A stretch of 64,000 nt of DNA. Origin: Clostridiales bacterium (GTDB taxonomy: Bacteria; Bacillota; Clostridia; Oscillospirales; Oscillospiraceae). The stretch is taken from positions 1,611,501 to 1,675,500 of the forward strand of contig CP107216.1 in the NCBI GenBank assembly GCA_025757645.1, given 5' to 3'. Below, piece after piece: positions 13,581-22,572 of the stretch (positions are counted from its first letter, which is position 1; each line of letters begins with the position of its first letter). The translations under genes and the position numbers were made by a program. Below the pieces are notes generated by a model. The model saw nothing but the letters and a program-made list of their open reading frames with translations. It ran no database searches and was not told where the DNA came from.

Positions 13581-14627
13581 TTGAAACGTTTCAATCGCAT
13601 TTTTGCTTGTCTTCTCGCCGTGGCGCTGCTCGCCTGTGCCTGCTCCGGCTGCGGTAAAAAATCCGAGGAGCCGTCCGTCAACGGTGCCGACGCGAAAAAC
13701 GAGCACTACTATGCCCCGCTGACCGGTGAACCGCTGAGCAGCAAACCCGCAAACACCCGGCCGTTTGCCGTCATGATCAACAACATCGTCTACGCGCAGC
13801 CGCAGGTCGGCATCAGCAACGCAGACATGATCTACGAGATCCCGGCCGAGGGCGGCATCACGCGCATGATGGCCATTTTCAGCCACCTGTACGATGTGGA
13901 GTCCGTCGGCAGCATCCGCAGCCTGCGCCCGTATTATCTGAGCGTCGCCCTGTCGTATGACGCCATTGTCATCCACGCCGGCGGCAGCGAGCAGGCCTAC
14001 AGCGACGTCAAGACCTATAACGCCGACCATCTGGACGGCGTGCGCGACGGCAACACCAGCTCCATGTTCTACCGCGACGCCAGCCGCGGCCAGCACGGCT
14101 CGGAGCACACGCTGTTCTTCCACGGCGCGAACGTGGAAGCGCTCGTGGATCGGTACAAGTTCCGCACCGAGCATGAGAGCAGCTACAAGACCGGCCTGAA
14201 CTTTGCCGACAATGCTGTCGACCAGTGCACCGGCGGCGCGGCCGAGAACGTGCAGGTGACGTTTAACACGTCCAAGAGCACGTCCTTCACCTACCACGCT
14301 GACAGCGGCAAGTACACGGCCGTGCAGTACAAGGCCGACTATAAGGACGGCGCGACCGGCGAAGCGGTCCCGTTTACCAATCTGCTCATCCTCTCGGCCG
14401 ATATGAAAACGGTGGACAGCTACGGCCGCCTGGCCGTCGACCTCATCGGCAGCGGCACCGGCTACTTTGTGACCGGCGGCAAGTATGTGCCGATCAAGTG
14501 GGCACGCAGCGATATCAACAGCTGCTTTACTTACACGCTCGAGGACGGCACGGCGCTGAACCTCTCGCGCGGCACGACCTATGTCGGCGTGATCCCGACC
14601 AACGGCGGCAGCGCCAACTTCAGCTGA
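13581..14627 (+). CDS. DUF3048 domain lipoprotein (YerB-like)
   Basis: This 348-aa protein has a signal peptide (KRFNRIFACLLAVALLACAC) and a lipobox cysteine near residues 19-24. A DUF3048 N-terminal domain (RPFAVMINNIVYAQPQVGIS, GGITRMMAIF, GSIRSLRPYY) and a C-terminal DUF3048 domain follow. TTG 13581 is the likely start because AGGAGGG ends 9 bases upstream; an ATG at 13512 would lie within the promoter. It is predicted to be anchored to the outer face of the membrane. The function of the family is unknown; B. subtilis YerB is the reference member. Confidence 0.85.
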   Translation: MKRFNRIFACLLAVALLACACSGCGKKSEEPSVNGADAKNEHYYAPLTGEPLSSKPANTRPFAVMINNIVYAQPQVGISNADMIYEIPAEGGITRMMAIFSHLYDVESVGSIRSLRPYYLSVALSYDAIVIHAGGSEQAYSDVKTYNADHLDGVRDGNTSSMFYRDASRGQHGSEHTLFFHGANVEALVDRYKFRTEHESSYKTGLNFADNAVDQCTGGAAENVQVTFNTSKSTSFTYHADSGKYTAVQYKADYKDGATGEAVPFTNLLILSADMKTVDSYGRLAVDLIGSGTGYFVTGGKYVPIKWARSDINSCFTYTLEDGTALNLSRGTTYVGVIPTNGGSANFS

Positions 14628-14650
14628 GAGCAAAATCAAACCATTTTGCA

Positions 14651-14690
14651 GCACTATGTGCGTGGGAAATCGCGCACATAGTGCTTTTTT
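14651..14690 (+). terminator. Terminator after the DUF3048 gene
   Basis: GCACTATGTGCG pairs with CGCACATAGTGC, followed by TTTTTT. Confidence 0.85.
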
Positions 14691-14704
14691 CTTCCGCAGC
14701 AAGG

Positions 14705-14734
14705 TTGCCTGTTCTCTCAAATCTCTGCTATAAT
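14705..14734 (+). promoter_or_regulatory. Promoter of the PatB-like gene
   Basis: -35 TTGCCT (14705-14710), 18-bp spacer, -10 TATAAT (14729-14734). Confidence 0.65.
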
Positions 14735-14782
14735 GGCTGTGCAGCCGGATGCAGCTGCAAGTGCACAGAAAGGAAGATCGCT

Positions 14783-16003
14783 ATGACCTACAATTTTGAT
14801 GAGATCATTGACCGCCGCCACACCAACGCGCTCAACACGGATGGCTTCCGCGGCTATATTTTTCACGCCGGGCCGGAAAAGGTATTTGCCTTCAAGGATG
14901 AAGAATTTGTCCGCATGTGGGTCGCTGACATGGAATTTGCCGTTGCGCCGGAGATCCTAGATGCGCTACGCGCGCGGATCGACCGCCGCATCTTCGGCTA
15001 TACCGGCCTGTATGACGACGAATATTACCGCACGTTCTCCAAGTGGTGCCGCGATCACTATGACTGGAGCTTTCCCAAGGAGCAGCTGTGCGTCTCGCCG
15101 GGCATCATCCCGGCGCTCTACCAGCTGACGGAAACGCTTTGCGGCCCGGACGAAAAGGTGCTGCTCAACACGCCGGCCTACGGTTATTTCCTCCACGCGG
15201 CGGAGTATGCCAGCGTGGATGTGCTGACTTCCCCGCTGCACAAGAAGGCTGACGGCACATTCGAGGTGGATTATGAGGACTTCGAGCGCAAGTGCGCCGA
15301 TCCCGCGTGCAAGCTAGTGTTCTGGTGCAATCCGCACAATCCCACCGGCCGTATGTGGACAGAGGAAGAACTGCACAGGGTCGCCGCGATCATCGAAAAG
15401 TATAACCTCTGGGTGGTGTCCGACGAGATCCACTGTGACCTGATCCGCTGCGGCCGCCGCCACATCCCGATGGCAAAGGTCATGGATCGCTATCCCAAGC
15501 TCATCACCTGCATGGCGCCTACCAAGACCTTTAACATGGCGGGGCTTGCGTTTTCCAATATCATCATCCGCGATCCGGCGCTGCGCGCCCGTTTTCAGGA
15601 GCGCGACAAGCTGTTCGGCATGGTCAACCCCATGTCGCTGACGGCGGCGCAGGCGGCCTATTCGCGCGGTGGAGCGTGGCATGAAGCACTAAAGCAGTAT
15701 TTGGACGAAAACTTCGCATTCGTCAAGGCGTTTCTGTCCCAGGAGCTGCCGGAGGCGGTCATGTACATTCCGGAGGCGACGTATCTGGCGTGGGTCGATC
15801 TGTCGCGCTGCCTGCCGGACGTGGCGGACCTACCGGACTTCTTCGCCAACAAGGCGGGCGTTCTGCTCGAGGGCGGGGATTCTCTCTTCGTCGGCAACGC
15901 AAAAGGCTATGTGCGCCTGAATCTTGCGATGCCGCGCGCGATCATTCAGACCGGTCTGGAGCGGATGCGCGATGCGATCCGCGAAGAGCAGGCAAAGCAT
16001 TAA
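14783..16003 (+). CDS. PatB/MalY-type PLP-dependent C-S lyase or aminotransferase
   Basis: This 406-aa fold-type I PLP enzyme has MWVADMEFAVAPEI near the N-terminus and VSPGIIPALYQL. It also has WCNPHNPTGRMW with the cofactor-binding Asn, VVSDEIHCDL with the pyridoxal Asp, and the Schiff-base Lys in APTKTFNMAGL. These match the MalY/PatB family, which cleaves cystathionine or cysteine to pyruvate, ammonia and a thiol. A gene-specific promoter and RBS (AGGAAG) precede ATG 14783. Regulatory activity as in E. coli MalY is not implied. Confidence 0.88.
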   Translation: MTYNFDEIIDRRHTNALNTDGFRGYIFHAGPEKVFAFKDEEFVRMWVADMEFAVAPEILDALRARIDRRIFGYTGLYDDEYYRTFSKWCRDHYDWSFPKEQLCVSPGIIPALYQLTETLCGPDEKVLLNTPAYGYFLHAAEYASVDVLTSPLHKKADGTFEVDYEDFERKCADPACKLVFWCNPHNPTGRMWTEEELHRVAAIIEKYNLWVVSDEIHCDLIRCGRRHIPMAKVMDRYPKLITCMAPTKTFNMAGLAFSNIIIRDPALRARFQERDKLFGMVNPMSLTAAQAAYSRGGAWHEALKQYLDENFAFVKAFLSQELPEAVMYIPEATYLAWVDLSRCLPDVADLPDFFANKAGVLLEGGDSLFVGNAKGYVRLNLAMPRAIIQTGLERMRDAIREEQAKH

Positions 16004-16012
16004 AAACAAAGC

Positions 16013-16050
16013 AAAAAGCCCGATATGGCCAGCGCCATATCGGGCTTTTT
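16013..16050. terminator. Bidirectional terminator
   Basis: AAAAAGCCCGATATGG pairs with CCATATCGGGCTTTTT between convergent genes. Confidence 0.85.
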
Positions 16051-16057
16051 CCCGTTT

Positions 16058-16390
16058 TTATTCCCACGTCTTCCACACATCCGGGCAATAGCCGACGGTG
16101 GCCTGCCGGCCGTTGCGGACGATGGGCGTCTGCAACAGGGACGGATCTTCGAGCAGCCGCTCGATCTTGTCCTGCTCATAGGCCAGGTGCTGCACAAGCG
16201 CGTAGTCCGCCGCCTTGGGATTGAGCATGGTATCCAGCCCGACAGCATTTTTCACGCTCGTCAGTTCGCCGCGGCTCATCCCATAGCGCAGCAGGTCAAT
16301 GGCCTGGTACGGGATGCGGCGCTCCTTAAAATAGCGCTCGGCCTTTTTCGTGTCAAAGCATTTGGATTTGCCCCAGATCTGGATCTTCAT
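16058..16390 (-). CDS. ArsC/Spx-family thioredoxin-fold protein
   Basis: This 110-aa protein has the N-terminal motif GKSKCFDTKKAERYF (single C11, no CxxC) and the C-terminal PIVRNGRQATVGY, matching the ArsC family (YffB-like). True arsenate reduction requires other residues and partners that cannot be confirmed here. It follows the RNase J gene by 15 bases and is probably co-transcribed with it. Confidence 0.75.
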   Translation of the reverse strand: MKIQIWGKSKCFDTKKAERYFKERRIPYQAIDLLRYGMSRGELTSVKNAVGLDTMLNPKAADYALVQHLAYEQDKIERLLEDPSLLQTPIVRNGRQATVGYCPDVWKTWE

Positions 16391-16405
16391 GGCGCACTCC
16401 CCTGC

Positions 16406-18064
16406 TCAGACTTCAATGATCACGGGCAGCACCATGGGGCTGCGGCGCGTGGTCTTATACAGATAGCCGCTGATGTTCGACTTCACGCGGCCCTTGATGG
16501 TCGCCCAGTCGTGCTGTTTCTGCCGCTCGCAGCTGGCAAGGCTTTCATTCACGACACGCTTGAGCTCGCCCATGAGTGCCTCCGCCTCTTTGACATACAC
16601 AAAGCCGCGGGTAATGATCTCAGGATCAGCGACCGGCTTGCCGTTTTCGGACGAGAGCGTGATGATGGCCATCACGATGCCGTCCTCGGCCAGATGACGG
16701 CGGTCGCGCAGCACGGCGCTGCCGACGTCACCGATGCCGGTGCCGTCGATATACACATCGCCCGCTGGGACATTGCTCGTCGCGCGCATACTGCGCTTGG
16801 TGATCTCGATCACTTCGCCGTTTTTAGCCACGAGCACGTTCTTCGGCTCCACGCCCATGAGTTTGCCGATCTCGGCATGCTTGCACAGCATCCGATACTC
16901 GCCGTGCACGGGGATAAAGTAACGCGGCTTCGTCAGCGCGAGCATCATCTTCAGCTCCTCCTGGCAGGCATGACCGGAGACGTGCAGCGGCGTGTTGCGG
17001 TCATAGATGACCTCCGCGCCCTTCTGAAACAGCTCGTCAATGACGCGGCTGATCGTGATCTCGTTGCCCGGAATGGCCGAGGCAGAGATGATGATGCGGT
17101 CGCCGGCGTCGATCGTGACCTGTTTGTGCTCGGAAAACGCCATACGGTGCAGCGCAGACATCGGCTCACCCTGGCTGCCGGTGCAGACGATAACGGTCTT
17201 GCTGCGCGGCAGGCTGCCGATCTGCGACATGTCCATCATGACGCCGTCCGGAATGTCCACATAGCCGAGCTCCGTCGCAACGCGCATGATGTTTTCCATG
17301 CTGCGGCCGGTGATGCCGACCTTGCGCTTATACTTTGCCGCCACGTTGATAATCTGCTGCAGGCGATGGACATTGGACGCAAACGTCGTGACGATGATGC
17401 GCTTGTTACAGTCCTTAAAGAGCTCATCAAAGCAGTCGATCACGCGCGCTTCCGAGGCGCAGTAGCCGGGACGCTCCACGTTCGTGGAGTCCGACAGCAG
17501 CGCGAGCACGCCCTCGTTGCCGAGCTGGCCGAGACGCGGCAGGTCGATCATGCCGCCCTGAATGGGCGTGAGGTCGATCTTGAAGTCACCCGTGTGGATG
17601 ACGGTGCCGATCGGCGTTTTGATCGCCAGCGCAACGGAATCGGCAATGCTGTGGTTCGTATGGATGAACTCCACCTCGAAGCAGCCGAGCTTAAACTTAT
17701 CGCCCGGCTTTTTCGTGAAGATCTGCGTATGGTAAAGCAGGTCATGCTCTTCGAGCTTGAGCTCAATGATCGCCGCCGTCAGAGGCGTTGCATAGATCGG
17801 CATGTCAAGCTGCTTGAGCACATACGGGATCGCGCCAATGTGGTCCTCGTGTCCGTGCGTGATGACCATGCCGCGGATGCGGTTTTTGTTGGCCTTCAGG
17901 TAGCTGATGTCCGGGATGACCATGTCAACGCCGTAGAGGTCCTGATCCGGAAAGCCCATGCCGCAGTCGACAAGGAACATATCCTTGCCATACTCGTAAA
18001 CGGTGAGGTTCTTGCCGATCTCACCGAGCCCGCCGAGCGGGATGATTTTCAATTTGGATGCCAT
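16406..18064 (-). CDS. rnj: Ribonuclease J
   Basis: This 552-aa metallo-beta-lactamase/beta-CASP nuclease has the metal motif THGHEDHIGAI, the HTGDFKID motif and SDSTNVERPG. The beta-CASP part carries TGSQGEPMSAL and VHVSGHA-type histidine (PLHVSGHACQ). A C-terminal domain follows. RNase J has endo- and 5'-3' exonuclease activity in mRNA decay and rRNA maturation. RBS AAAGGAGA lies upstream of the start. Length matches the family. Confidence 0.95.
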   Translation of the reverse strand: MASKLKIIPLGGLGEIGKNLTVYEYGKDMFLVDCGMGFPDQDLYGVDMVIPDISYLKANKNRIRGMVITHGHEDHIGAIPYVLKQLDMPIYATPLTAAIIELKLEEHDLLYHTQIFTKKPGDKFKLGCFEVEFIHTNHSIADSVALAIKTPIGTVIHTGDFKIDLTPIQGGMIDLPRLGQLGNEGVLALLSDSTNVERPGYCASEARVIDCFDELFKDCNKRIIVTTFASNVHRLQQIINVAAKYKRKVGITGRSMENIMRVATELGYVDIPDGVMMDMSQIGSLPRSKTVIVCTGSQGEPMSALHRMAFSEHKQVTIDAGDRIIISASAIPGNEITISRVIDELFQKGAEVIYDRNTPLHVSGHACQEELKMMLALTKPRYFIPVHGEYRMLCKHAEIGKLMGVEPKNVLVAKNGEVIEITKRSMRATSNVPAGDVYIDGTGIGDVGSAVLRDRRHLAEDGIVMAIITLSSENGKPVADPEIITRGFVYVKEAEALMGELKRVVNESLASCERQKQHDWATIKGRVKSNISGYLYKTTRRSPMVLPVIIEV

Positions 18065-18202
18065 TCGTATCTCCTTTACGTTCGCTTTCGGGCAGACTGC
18101 TCCCCCGGAAGCTGGTTGATTTTTCGAAAAATATGTACGAAATGCATTGCCCGCGGCGGCGGATAACCAGAGTATTCCCAGAAATCCGAGCCGTCAAACC
18201 TG

Positions 18203-18802
18203 TTACATTTCCATTCGGCCGGCCAGCGCCCGCAGGAGCGTGGCATCGTCCGCATATTCCAGATTGGAGCCGACCGGAATGCCGTAAGCCAGACGTGTGA
18301 TCTTCACGTCAAACGGCTTGAGCAGGCGCGCGATGTACATCGCAGTCGCCTCACCTTCCGTGTCGGGGTTGGTGGCCATGATGACCTCCGTGATCCCGCC
18401 GGCAGCCACACGCTTGACCAGCTCCTGGATCCGGATATCGTCCGGGCCAATGTGATTCATCGGCGACAGCACGCCGTGCAGGACGTGATAGACGCCGTTA
18501 TACTCGCGGCTACGCTCAAACGAGAGCACATCGCGCGGCTGTGCCACGACGCAGATGGTGCTCTGGTCGCGCTTCGGAGAGGCGCAGATGGTGCACGTCT
18601 CCTGATCGGTGAGATTCTGGCAGATGCTGCAGCAGTGGATGTTTTTCTTGGCGTCCACAATGGCCGCGGCAAACTTCAGCGCCTCCTCTTCCGGGAGGGA
18701 CAGAACATGAAACGCCAGCCGCTGCGCGCTCTTGCGCCCGACACCGGGCAGCGCGGCGAACTGGTCGATGAGGTTTTCAAGTGCATTCGGAAAAAATGAC
18801 AT
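18203..18802 (-). CDS. recR: Recombination protein RecR
   Basis: This 199-aa protein has the N-terminal HhH LPGVGRKSAQRLAFH, a zinc finger (HCCSICQNLTDQETCTIC) and a Toprim domain (STICVVAQPRDVLSFERS, ATNPDTEGEATAMYI). It acts with RecF/RecO in loading RecA at gaps. ATG 18802 has AGGACGG 7 bases upstream and gives the family length; it starts 17 bases after the rpe stop, so the two genes form an operon. Confidence 0.95.
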   Translation of the reverse strand: MSFFPNALENLIDQFAALPGVGRKSAQRLAFHVLSLPEEEALKFAAAIVDAKKNIHCCSICQNLTDQETCTICASPKRDQSTICVVAQPRDVLSFERSREYNGVYHVLHGVLSPMNHIGPDDIRIQELVKRVAAGGITEVIMATNPDTEGEATAMYIARLLKPFDVKITRLAYGIPVGSNLEYADDATLLRALAGRMEM

Positions 18803-18819
18803 GGGAATACCGTCCTGAA

Positions 18820-19473
18820 TCAAGCATTGCGGATGGCGGCGATGGCGGCCGCGCGGTCACACCGGCGAAACACGGCACTGCCGGCCACAAGCACGTTGGC
18901 GCCTGCTTGCTTTACGAGCGGGGATGTCTCCGGGTCGATGCCGCCGTCCACCTCCAGCTCGCACGCAGGATTGACCTGCAGGATGCGCTCGTGCAGCGCT
19001 GCGATCTTCGGCAGCTGATCGGCCATGAAGCGCTGTCCGCCGAAGCCGGGCTCCACCGTCATGACCAGCGCCAGATCCAGCAGCGGCAGATACGGAATGA
19101 GCACGCTCTCCGGCGTCTTCGGCTTAATGGCAAGGCCGACCTTTTTGCCGTGCGCCTTCACATCCTCGATCGCGGCGAAAATGTCCTGCGGCTCGTCCGC
19201 CTCGACATGGAACACGACCAGGTCCGCACCGGCATCGCAAAACGCGCCGACATAGCGATGCGGCCGGTCGATCATGAGATGCACATCCAGAAACATCTGC
19301 GTATACCTACGCACGGACTTCACGACCGGAATGCCGATCGAGATATTCGGCACAAAAATGCCGTCCATCACGTCAATGTGGACATAGTCCGCACCGCCGG
19401 CCTCAATCTGGCGAATGTCCTCGCCAAGCGTGCAGAAGTCCGCCGAGAGAATGGAAGGTGCAAGTTTTGTCAT
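18820..19473 (-). CDS. rpe: Ribulose-phosphate 3-epimerase
   Basis: This 217-aa TIM-barrel enzyme starts MTKLAPSILSADF. It shows VHIDVMDGIFVPN with metal His/Asp, VHLMIDRPHRYV, VMTVEPGFGGQRF and EVDGGIDPET, all active-site motifs of Rpe. It interconverts ribulose-5-P and xylulose-5-P in the pentose phosphate pathway. ATG 19473 has GGAGT 7 bases upstream; the in-frame GTG 9 bases earlier overlaps that site. First gene of rpe-recR. Confidence 0.95.
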   Translation of the reverse strand: MTKLAPSILSADFCTLGEDIRQIEAGGADYVHIDVMDGIFVPNISIGIPVVKSVRRYTQMFLDVHLMIDRPHRYVGAFCDAGADLVVFHVEADEPQDIFAAIEDVKAHGKKVGLAIKPKTPESVLIPYLPLLDLALVMTVEPGFGGQRFMADQLPKIAALHERILQVNPACELEVDGGIDPETSPLVKQAGANVLVAGSAVFRRCDRAAAIAAIRNA

Positions 19474-19538
19474 GGATGCCACTCCGATCTATGGATATCC
19501 GGCAAGCCGGACACGATCCGCATTTCTATAACTAAGTT

Positions 19539-19567
19539 ATTATACACCTGTTACGGTTATCCTGCAA
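19539..19567 (-). promoter_or_regulatory. Promoter of rpe-recR
   Basis: On the minus strand: TTGCAG (19562-19567), 17-bp spacer, TATAAT (19539-19544). Confidence 0.7.
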
Positions 19568-19591
19568 GTACCGTCGGCAAAAAATCGCGGC

Positions 19592-19620
19592 TTGACGAAC
19601 GCCGCCGCCTGCGCTATCAT
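19592..19620 (+). promoter_or_regulatory. Promoter of the YbaK-family gene
   Basis: TTGACG (19592-19597), 17-bp spacer, TATCAT (19615-19620). It is divergent from the rpe promoter. Confidence 0.65.
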
Positions 19621-19656
19621 GTGCTTCAGATACTTCAAAGAATAGGAGTGAAGCAC

Positions 19657-20139
19657 ATGTCTATCGAAGCAGGAAGAGCGTATTTCCGGCAGTTTGGTAT
19701 GGAGGACCGTGTGCAGGAGTTCACGGTCTCGAGTGCGACCGTTGATCTGGCGGCAAAGGCTCTTGGTGTTGAGGGTGCGCGGATCGCAAAAACGCTGTCG
19801 TTCAAAACGGCGGACGGCTGCATGTTGATCCTCGCCGCCGGCGATGCGCGCATTGATAACCATAAATTCAAGGAAAAATTCCACATGAAGGCCAAGATGC
19901 TCTCGGCCGACGAGGTGCTGGAGCTGGTGGGCCATCCGGTCGGCGGCGTGTGCCCGTTCGGCTGCAAGGAAGGCATCCCGGTGTATCTGGACGTGTCGCT
20001 GCAGCGGTTTGAGACGGTGTTCCCCGCCGTCGGCAGCCCGTCGAGCGCGATCGAGCTGAATCTGGACGAGCTCTACAAATATTCCAACGCCCTTGAGTGG
20101 ATCGACGTCTGCAAGCTCCCGGCCCCGGCCGAGGCGTGA
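19657..20139 (+). CDS. YbaK/ProX-type aminoacyl-tRNA deacylase
   Basis: This 160-aa YbaK/EbsC-fold protein has RIAKTLSFKTADG, the conserved Lys region (DNHKFKEKF) and HPVGGVCPFGCKEGIPVYLD. Members hydrolyse mischarged tRNAs such as Ala-tRNA(Pro) or Cys-tRNA(Pro) in trans. ATG 19657 has AGGAGTG 7 bases upstream. It is a separate subfamily from the EbsC-like protein at 53174. Which tRNA it edits cannot be read from the sequence. Confidence 0.85.
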   Translation: MSIEAGRAYFRQFGMEDRVQEFTVSSATVDLAAKALGVEGARIAKTLSFKTADGCMLILAAGDARIDNHKFKEKFHMKAKMLSADEVLELVGHPVGGVCPFGCKEGIPVYLDVSLQRFETVFPAVGSPSSAIELNLDELYKYSNALEWIDVCKLPAPAEA

Positions 20140-20148
20140 GCCAAGCGC

Positions 20149-20186
20149 AAAAAAGCCTGACGAACCATCGTTCGCCAGGCTTTTTT
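20149..20186. terminator. Bidirectional terminator
   Basis: AAAAAAGCCTG-CGAAC pairs with GTTCG-CAGGCTTTTTT between convergent genes. Confidence 0.8.
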
Positions 20187-20205
20187 ATTTGCGATTCGCA
20201 GAAGA

Positions 20206-22275
20206 TCACGCCAACAGCTTGGTCATGCTCTTGAGGCTGATGACCAGCGTGGAGGCGTTGTGCAGCAGCGCAGAGGTCGCAGGCGGCAGAACACCGGCCA
20301 CACCCAGGCAGATCAGCAGGAAGTTGAAGCTGATGATCTTGCGGTAGTTGCTGTGAATGCGCTCCATGAGTGCGTCACTCAGGCGTTTGAGCGTCAGCAG
20401 GGCGTACAGATCATCGGCGCCGACTGTAATATCGGCCACTTCGCGTGCGATGGCCGCGCCGTCACTGATGGCGACGCCGGCATCGGCCTCGGAGAGCGCC
20501 GGGGAATCGTTCACCCCGTCGCCAAGCATAATGACCTTGCGTCCGGCCGCGTGCTCCGCCTGAATAAAGGCGGCCTTGTCCTCGGGAAGGACTTCGGCGA
20601 AATAGGCATCCACACCGACCGCTTCCGCGACCGCGCGGGCGGTCTTTTCATTGTCGCCGGTCATCATGACCAGCTTGGTCACGCCGAGCTCCCGCAGGCC
20701 ACGGATGACATCGGCCGCTTCCGGCCGCAGCGGGTCTTCGATGCAGATAACCGCTGCCAGCACACCTGAAACAGCAAGATACAGGTGCGAATACGTATCC
20801 GGAAGAGCATCGAATTTGGCCTGCTCCCCTGCCGGGATGACGCAGTGCTCATCCTCAAAGACAAAGTGGTGGCTGCCGATGACGACCTTCTGTCCGTCGA
20901 CGCTGCTGGAAATGCCGTGCGCGACCAGATACTCCACGCACGAATGACGCTCCTCGTGGCGCAGACCGCGGCGCGCCGCCTCCGCGACGACCGCTTTGGC
21001 CATGGAGTGCGGATAATGCTCCTCCAGGCAGGCAGCCAGACGCAGCATGTCCGCCTCATCATTGCCGCCGAAGGTCACGATCTGTGCAACTTTCGGCTCG
21101 GCGCGCGTGAGCGTGCCGGTCTTATCGAAGACGATCGTGCTCGCATCGGACACGGCCTCAAGGAACCGCCCGCCCTTGACGGACAGGTGATAGTCACTGG
21201 CCTCCTTCATGGCAGAGAGCACCGCGATCGGCATCGAGAGCTTGAGCGCGCAGGAGAAATCGACCATCAGCACGGCCAGCGCCTTGGTCATGTTCCCGGT
21301 CAGGAGCCAGACCAGCGCCGTTGCACCCAGACTGTACGGAACGAGCTGATCGGCAAGGTGCGATGCGTGATCCTCCGTTGCGGACTTGAGCTTTTCCGAC
21401 TCCTCGATCATGCGGATGATACGGTCGTAGCGGCCGCTGCCGGCGCTCTTTTCCACGCAGATGGTGCAGTCGCCCTCTTCGACGACGGTACCGGCGTAGA
21501 CATAGCCGCCCTCCGCTTTGCGGACGGCCAGCGGCTCGCCCGTGATGGAAGCCTGATTGACCATCGCCTCGCCGGAAACGACCTTGCCGTCAAGCGGGAT
21601 CACGTTGCCGGTATGGATCACGATCCGGTCGCCGACCTGAACGTCTGCCACCGGCACAAGTACGGAGCCGGCGTCTGTCTCTTTCCAGACCTTGTCCACA
21701 TTCAGGGACATGGTCTGTGCGAGATCGGCAACGGACTTCTTGTGCGTCCACTCGTCGAGAATGTCGCCAATGCCCAGCAGGAACATGATCGAGCTTGCCG
21801 TCTTGAAGTCCTTGCGCAGCATCGAAACGGTGATCGCCGTTGCGTCCAGCACCGGCACCTGGATCTTCCTGTGCATCAGGCACGTCATACCGGCCTTGAT
21901 ATACGGCACGGAACGCGCGACCGTGATCAGCGTGCGCACCGAGCTCGGAACGAACAGCTGCTTGATGCCGCGCCAGCACAGCGATGCGACAAGCTTGTCC
22001 TCAAAATCACGATTCAGGGCGCGGCTGCTGTGCTCCGGCGCGAGCGCCTGCTCCTTGGCATAGGCAAAGGACGAGAGCGCCTTTGTAACCGTTTCCCGCG
22101 GCCCGTCGTAGCAGATCACGGCGTCGCCGGTGCGGTCATAGACTGTCGCTTTTGTGACGCCGGAGACCCGATTCAGGTATGCCTCCAGAATGTCCGCCTG
22201 CTGCAGCGACATGGCACCCTGCATTGTATGCACGCGCATACGGCCCCGGGTTTCATGCAGGATTGTGCATTTCAT
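20206..22275 (-). CDS. P1B-type metal ATPase with SCA motif (P1B-6-like)
   Basis: This 689-aa transporter has an N-terminal soluble region without CxxC (HETRGRMRVHT), typical of the HMA_2-like domain. It also has the actuator TGEP (245-248), phosphorylation D384 in DKTGTLT and the hinge GDGVNDSPAL. The transmembrane metal-site motif is SCALK (341-345) instead of CPC. SCA-type ATPases have been assigned to the P1B-6 group, which includes the ferrosome protein FezB of some anaerobes. Iron transport is therefore a reasonable hypothesis, not a demonstrated fact. Its start lies 2 bases after the stop of the small upstream partner gene. Confidence 0.85.
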   Translation of the reverse strand: MKCTILHETRGRMRVHTMQGAMSLQQADILEAYLNRVSGVTKATVYDRTGDAVICYDGPRETVTKALSSFAYAKEQALAPEHSSRALNRDFEDKLVASLCWRGIKQLFVPSSVRTLITVARSVPYIKAGMTCLMHRKIQVPVLDATAITVSMLRKDFKTASSIMFLLGIGDILDEWTHKKSVADLAQTMSLNVDKVWKETDAGSVLVPVADVQVGDRIVIHTGNVIPLDGKVVSGEAMVNQASITGEPLAVRKAEGGYVYAGTVVEEGDCTICVEKSAGSGRYDRIIRMIEESEKLKSATEDHASHLADQLVPYSLGATALVWLLTGNMTKALAVLMVDFSCALKLSMPIAVLSAMKEASDYHLSVKGGRFLEAVSDASTIVFDKTGTLTRAEPKVAQIVTFGGNDEADMLRLAACLEEHYPHSMAKAVVAEAARRGLRHEERHSCVEYLVAHGISSSVDGQKVVIGSHHFVFEDEHCVIPAGEQAKFDALPDTYSHLYLAVSGVLAAVICIEDPLRPEAADVIRGLRELGVTKLVMMTGDNEKTARAVAEAVGVDAYFAEVLPEDKAAFIQAEHAAGRKVIMLGDGVNDSPALSEADAGVAISDGAAIAREVADITVGADDLYALLTLKRLSDALMERIHSNYRKIISFNFLLICLGVAGVLPPATSALLHNASTLVISLKSMTKLLA

Positions 22276-22277
22276 AC

Positions 22278-22541
22278 TTACTCAGCCTTCTCCGCCGTAT
22301 CCTCAATGACCTCGGCCTGTTCGGCCGCGCGCTTTTCATTGAACGCCTTGGCACCGGCCAGAACGTCACCCGCGATCTCCTTGACGTTCGTTACAACCGC
22401 CATGACATCATCCTTTTCGCGCAGGGCCGCTGCCGTCGTATAAACGTATACCTTCTGGGCATCTTTACTTGCAAGAATCTTTGCCCCGACTGTTGCAAAC
22501 AGCGCGCCGCCAACAAATGCTCCCAATTTTTCCATGCTCAT
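22278..22541 (-). CDS. Small membrane-associated protein (DUF6110-like), partner of the ATPase
   Basis: This 87-aa protein has an N-terminal glycine/alanine-rich hydrophobic segment (KLGAFVGGALFATVGAKIL), a conserved-looking DAQKVYVYTTAAALREKDDVM and an acidic tail. It resembles the DUF6110 family often encoded beside P1B ATPases in Clostridia. GGAGG lies 9 bases before the ATG. Tight coupling to the ATPase gene predicts a joint function. By analogy with fezA-fezB, it could be a ferrosome membrane component, but I cannot confirm homology. Confidence 0.65.
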   Translation of the reverse strand: MSMEKLGAFVGGALFATVGAKILASKDAQKVYVYTTAAALREKDDVMAVVTNVKEIAGDVLAGAKAFNEKRAAEQAEVIEDTAEKAE

Positions 22542-22572
22542 AACGATTTACCTCCATGTAATTTGATCCGCA

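Noticed and set aside
16025..18166. A 713-codon open frame on the plus strand
   Set aside because: It is antisense to RNase J, which has all its motifs on the minus strand.
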